NCBI GenBank assembly: GCA_002730655.1
Contig: PCAT01000114.1
Location: 1 to 8,325, forward strand
Reading direction: 5' to 3'
Source: Balneola sp.
GTDB taxonomy: Bacteria > Bacteroidota > Rhodothermia > Balneolales > Balneolaceae
DNA: 8,325 nt
The notes under the pieces are model-generated. The model was not told the DNA's origin. It was given only the letters and a program-made list of their open reading frames with translations, and made no database searches. Positions within the stretch are counted from its first letter, which is position 1; the number at the start of each line of letters is the position of its first letter. A program made the translations under genes and the position numbers. Shown here piece by piece: positions 6,234 to 8,325 of the stretch.

Positions 6234-6889
6234 TTGACACCACCATCATACATTCCAAACGCATCATATTTTTCTAAGCACCACCAACAATTTTTGCAAG
6301 GTTGTGGTGCGTCACCTATACAAGATACTGTTACTGGAAATAAATCTTCCATAAGTCCATAATCTTTGTAAAGCAACGCTAGTTCTCTCTTAGTGTAAGA
6401 ACCCATAGGGCCTTTTTTACGTTGTAGGTCTTCGGTTCTTTTCAAATCTTCCATTTTTAGTTTTTTCATTACGTGTCCTTCTGGTTGTTTTGTACTTCCA
6501 GAATAATAAACATCGATTATATTTTCTTTTACTAACATGTAAGCAAATGGATTATGATACTTAGCTTTTTCTTCTCCTTTTTCTTTATAATAACCACAGA
6601 TCTGTAAGTTTTTTATAGGAGCTTCTGGTATCAGTTTTTTTACTACTTTAATTACATCTTTTGCTGAGTCAGGAGAATATACATTAATTCTTCTTTGATC
6701 CCATCCATGCATAGGTACTATAATTGACTTACTGAATATTTTGTCTTTATCGCAATCCAGTATGTGTTTTGATAACACGTATAAAGCCATGGCTGAATCT
6801 GCTCCGCCAGATACTAATAATCCTATTTTTCTAGCTTTACCTTCGTAAGATAATTTTTCATTACACCATTCTTTCCACTTTTCTATCAT
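6230..6889 (-). CDS. QueC-like PP-loop ATP pyrophosphatase (219 aa)
   Basis: The PP-loop LLVSGGADSA lies at residues 24-33, so the protein should adenylate a substrate with release of pyrophosphate. The rest follows QueC (7-cyano-7-deazaguanine synthase) in order: VPMHGWDQRRINV (58-70, at the place of QueC YGQRH), YYSGSTKQPEGHV (128-140), YTKRELALLYKDYGLMEDLF (165-184), and a C-terminal zinc-type cluster SCIGDAPQPCKNCWWC (C190, C198, C201, C204) followed by AFG. E. coli QueC has CX8CX2CX2C, and this protein has CX7CX2CX2C. The QueC PGRN motif is not conserved, and no queD, queE or folE is in view. The substrate may therefore be preQ0-related or something else, such as amide or nitrile formation on a sugar. 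It overlaps both neighbours by ATGA, so all three proteins are made together. Confidence 0.75.
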   Translation of the reverse strand: MIEKWKEWCNEKLSYEGKARKIGLLVSGGADSAMALYVLSKHILDCDKDKIFSKSIIVPMHGWDQRRINVYSPDSAKDVIKVVKKLIPEAPIKNLQICGYYKEKGEEKAKYHNPFAYMLVKENIIDVYYSGSTKQPEGHVMKKLKMEDLKRTEDLQRKKGPMGSYTKRELALLYKDYGLMEDLFPVTVSCIGDAPQPCKNCWWCLEKYDAFGMYDGGVK

Positions 6890-7497
6890 TTTCTTAATCC
6901 TATTGCCATAAATCTTTTATAAGTTACAAAATCTTTTTCGCCTTTATAAAAGATTTTATCCTCTCGCATTTTATATTGTGCTATTAATTCGTCAACGTCT
7001 TTGACACAATTGATATGATCGTTTATTGCTGTTCCATCTTTGTCATGAGTGTAATCATTACTTTGTAATATCATTAAAGTTCCAGAAGTACACTTTAATG
7101 GTTTCATATGTTCACAAGATGTATTAATTAAAGTGTCATTGTAACTAAAGTGTTGGCTATCAAGCACAGAAGCCTTCAACTGGTCTAAATCTGGAAAGTA
7201 AATATTTTTAACTATTTTTATCACTTGCTCATTTATATCATGCATTCTAATGTCACAATCAGGAAACATGTCAGTTATTAAAGGTACTAATACATTTCCA
7301 TACCAACAGCCGGCTACGTATATTCTCTTATCAGGTCTGTCTTTTTTTATTCCACGCTTTATAATTTTGTCAAGTTCTTCTGCTAGCCAGTGCTTACATA
7401 TAACTTGTCTATCACTAAAAGATTTAACTAAGTCTTCAGCTCTGTGCGGATATCTCTTTATCACGGTTGCTGTTGCGGGATCTATACCAAATTTCAT
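6886..7497 (-). CDS. Class I SAM methyltransferase-like protein (203 aa)
   Basis: First gene of the ATGA-coupled minus-strand operon. Residues 59-69 (IYVAGCWYGNV) sit where class I methyltransferases carry the glycine-rich SAM loop. An acidic MHDIN follows (85-89) at the ribose-binding position. INTSCEHM (124-131) is the motif IV region, and LMILQSNDY (141-149) is the next strand. The loop reads G-x-W-x-G rather than G-x-G-x-G, so SAM binding is likely but the protein is atypical. The N-terminus (PHRAEDLVKSFSDRQVICKH) is helical and may bind the acceptor. GGAG lies 8 nt before the ATG. The divergent glycosyltransferase gene starts only 12 nt away, so the promoter for this operon must lie inside that gene. 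The acceptor is unknown. Operon context with a PP-loop enzyme and a glycosyltransferase suggests a small-molecule or sugar acceptor. Confidence 0.65.
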   Translation of the reverse strand: MKFGIDPATATVIKRYPHRAEDLVKSFSDRQVICKHWLAEELDKIIKRGIKKDRPDKRIYVAGCWYGNVLVPLITDMFPDCDIRMHDINEQVIKIVKNIYFPDLDQLKASVLDSQHFSYNDTLINTSCEHMKPLKCTSGTLMILQSNDYTHDKDGTAINDHINCVKDVDELIAQYKMREDKIFYKGEKDFVTYKRFMAIGLRK

Positions 7498-7504
7498 ATA
7501 AATA
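7497..7504 (+). promoter_or_regulatory. Plus-strand late promoter core TATAAATA for the second glycosyltransferase
   Basis: An exact T4-type TATAAATA, 5 nt before the ATG at 7510. By T4 geometry the transcript begins on the A of the ATG. It overlaps the first base of the divergent methyltransferase gene, and the region between box and ATG is the complement of that gene's GGAG. No SD precedes this ATG. Confidence 0.6.
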
Positions 7505-7509
7505 ACTCC

Positions 7510-8265
7510 ATGCTTAATATAATATGTGTCAAGTGGGGAACAAAATATTCTGCAGACTGGGTTAACCGTCTACTTTATATGTGTTCTATTAATATATCTA
7601 TATCATTTAATTTTTATTGTTATACAGACGACTCTTCTGATATAGACAAAAAGATTAAAGTAATTCCAATAACTACAGAAGATTACTATGAAGGCTACTG
7701 GAATAAGTTATGTATGTTCCAAGAAGATTTCATTGACACAGGTGACATTAATCTCTTTTTTGATTTAGATGTAGTTATACAAAACAATCTAGACAATTTT
7801 ATTAAAGAACAATTAAGAGACAATCTTACTATGATACGAGCTTACTGGAAGAGAGATAAAGTAACTGATGGAAGTTCTCCTAAGTTTAAAGAAAAGTGGG
7901 ATATGTACGCTAACTCAAGTGTGCTTCTTTGGAAGAATAAATCTTTAGGATACATTTGGAATCACTTTGATTCAAATCCAGATTTTTTCATGACTAAGTA
8001 CAAAGGAATCGATAGATTTTTATTTCATGAAAACATGCCTTTAAGTTTTTTTCCTAAAAGATTAATATATTCTAGAATCAATGGAGTTGATGAGACTGAT
8101 TTTCATAAAGGTAAAGCATTTAAAAACCAAGTAAAAAGATATGACTTTGAAGGCATACCATTCGATAATGTAGTCTTACATCATCATCCAGAAATGCTAA
8201 TTTGTATTTTCAACGGTCCTTCAGAAGACTGGATGTACGAAGAGTTTAAACAATATTATTCTTGA
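7510..8265 (+). CDS. DxD glycosyltransferase, paralogue of the 5487-6233 gene (251 aa)
   Basis: The protein opens MLNIICVKWGTKYSADWVNR and has FYCYTDDSSDI (35-45), matching the N-terminus of the other glycosyltransferase. YWNKLCMF (63-70) aligns with LQWHKIQFH there. The DxD motif is FFDLDVVI (83-90, D85-x-D87), followed by QNNLDNF. YANSSVLLW (133-141) takes the place of INGGFQMY. HHHP (224-227) provides late histidines, and the C-terminus EDWMYEEFKQYY parallels ESWIKEFW. The start at 7510 is chosen over an in-frame ATG at 7444 because homology to the paralogue begins here and the upstream 22 residues are antisense to the methyltransferase. A TATAAATA box sits 5 nt before the ATG with no SD. 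It likely transfers a different sugar, or the next sugar, in the same decoration pathway. Its 3' end overlaps the next convergent ORF by 10 nt. Confidence 0.8.
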   Translation: MLNIICVKWGTKYSADWVNRLLYMCSINISISFNFYCYTDDSSDIDKKIKVIPITTEDYYEGYWNKLCMFQEDFIDTGDINLFFDLDVVIQNNLDNFIKEQLRDNLTMIRAYWKRDKVTDGSSPKFKEKWDMYANSSVLLWKNKSLGYIWNHFDSNPDFFMTKYKGIDRFLFHENMPLSFFPKRLIYSRINGVDETDFHKGKAFKNQVKRYDFEGIPFDNVVLHHHPEMLICIFNGPSEDWMYEEFKQYYS

Positions 8266-8325
8266 ATATCTTCACACATCATTTCCCACATCTCTTCGTG
8301 TGGAATAATATAACCTAAAGTAAGT
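8256..8325 (-). CDS. C-terminal end of an unidentified minus-strand protein, partial
   Basis: An open frame enters from the right edge and ends at a TAA at 8258-8256. The visible 22 residues read LGYIIPHEEMWEMMCEDIQE at their end, a plausible hydrophilic, helical C-terminus. It overlaps the stop of the convergent glycosyltransferase gene by 10 nt, the same kind of tail-to-tail overlap as at 5487-5509. No alternative gene covers the last 60 nt. The family is not recognised, and with so few residues the coding call itself is moderate. Confidence 0.5.
   Translation of the reverse strand, partial: LTLGYIIPHEEMWEMMCEDIQE

Noticed and set aside
7444..7509. Longer N-terminus for the second glycosyltransferase, starting at 7444
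   Set aside because: The added 22 residues are antisense to the methyltransferase N-terminus and have no counterpart in the paralogous glycosyltransferase. The promoter box at 7497 would lie inside them.
7505..7535. TTGACA on the minus strand upstream of the methyltransferase as a sigma70 -35 box
   Set aside because: At 16-18 bp spacing there is no acceptable -10; TATATT lies only a few bases away, so a promoter could not be supported.
1..8325. tRNA genes, CRISPR array, insertion sequence or integrase/att site
   Set aside because: No cloverleaf, regularly spaced identical repeats, transposase or recombinase motifs were seen on reading through. The fibre repeats are protein-coding modules.

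Overview
The window looks like part of a T4-like marine myovirus genome (or a metagenomic contig from one). The organism call is inference. It rests on low-GC, tightly packed genes with 1-14 nt overlaps, on copies of the T4-type late promoter core TATAAATA, and on several virion protein families typical of cyanophage- and pelagiphage-type myoviruses. No tRNA, rRNA, CRISPR array, insertion sequence or integrase was seen. The host cannot be fixed from this sequence.

Layout. (1) Positions 1-4348, minus strand: a structural block transcribed right to left. In transcription order it holds a 116-aa BppU-like/Ig-like baseplate-type protein, an 84-aa small virion protein, a 498-aa fibre-like protein, and a large repetitive fibre-like protein that runs off the left edge with 730 codons visible. 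(2) Positions 4349-4437: a divergent intergenic region with three minus-strand TATAAATA boxes and a plus-strand TATATATA box. (3) Positions 4438-8265: an accessory island of six genes that switches strand repeatedly. On plus, a Cys-rich SPASM-like protein overlaps a radical SAM enzyme. On minus, a three-gene ATGA-coupled operon holds a class I methyltransferase-like protein, a QueC-like PP-loop ATPase and a DxD glycosyltransferase. On plus, a second, paralogous DxD glycosyltransferase follows. (4) Positions 8256-8325: the C-terminal end of another minus-strand ORF, cut by the right edge.

How it may work together. The left block has the look of late tail/fibre genes. The island combines SAM-radical chemistry (with its auxiliary Fe-S domain on a separate gene), an adenylating PP-loop enzyme, a methyltransferase and two glycosyltransferases beside surface-exposed fibre genes. 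The simplest hypothesis is that the island makes and attaches a modified sugar or other decoration, on the phage's own fibres or on a host surface component. A nucleotide-modification role is an alternative because of the QueC-like gene. No substrate is visible in the sequence. The two plus-strand island transcription units begin with the same arrangement, a TATA(T/A)ATA box followed by 5 nt and then ATG, with no Shine-Dalgarno site. This predicts leaderless late transcripts and is the most concrete unusual signal here.
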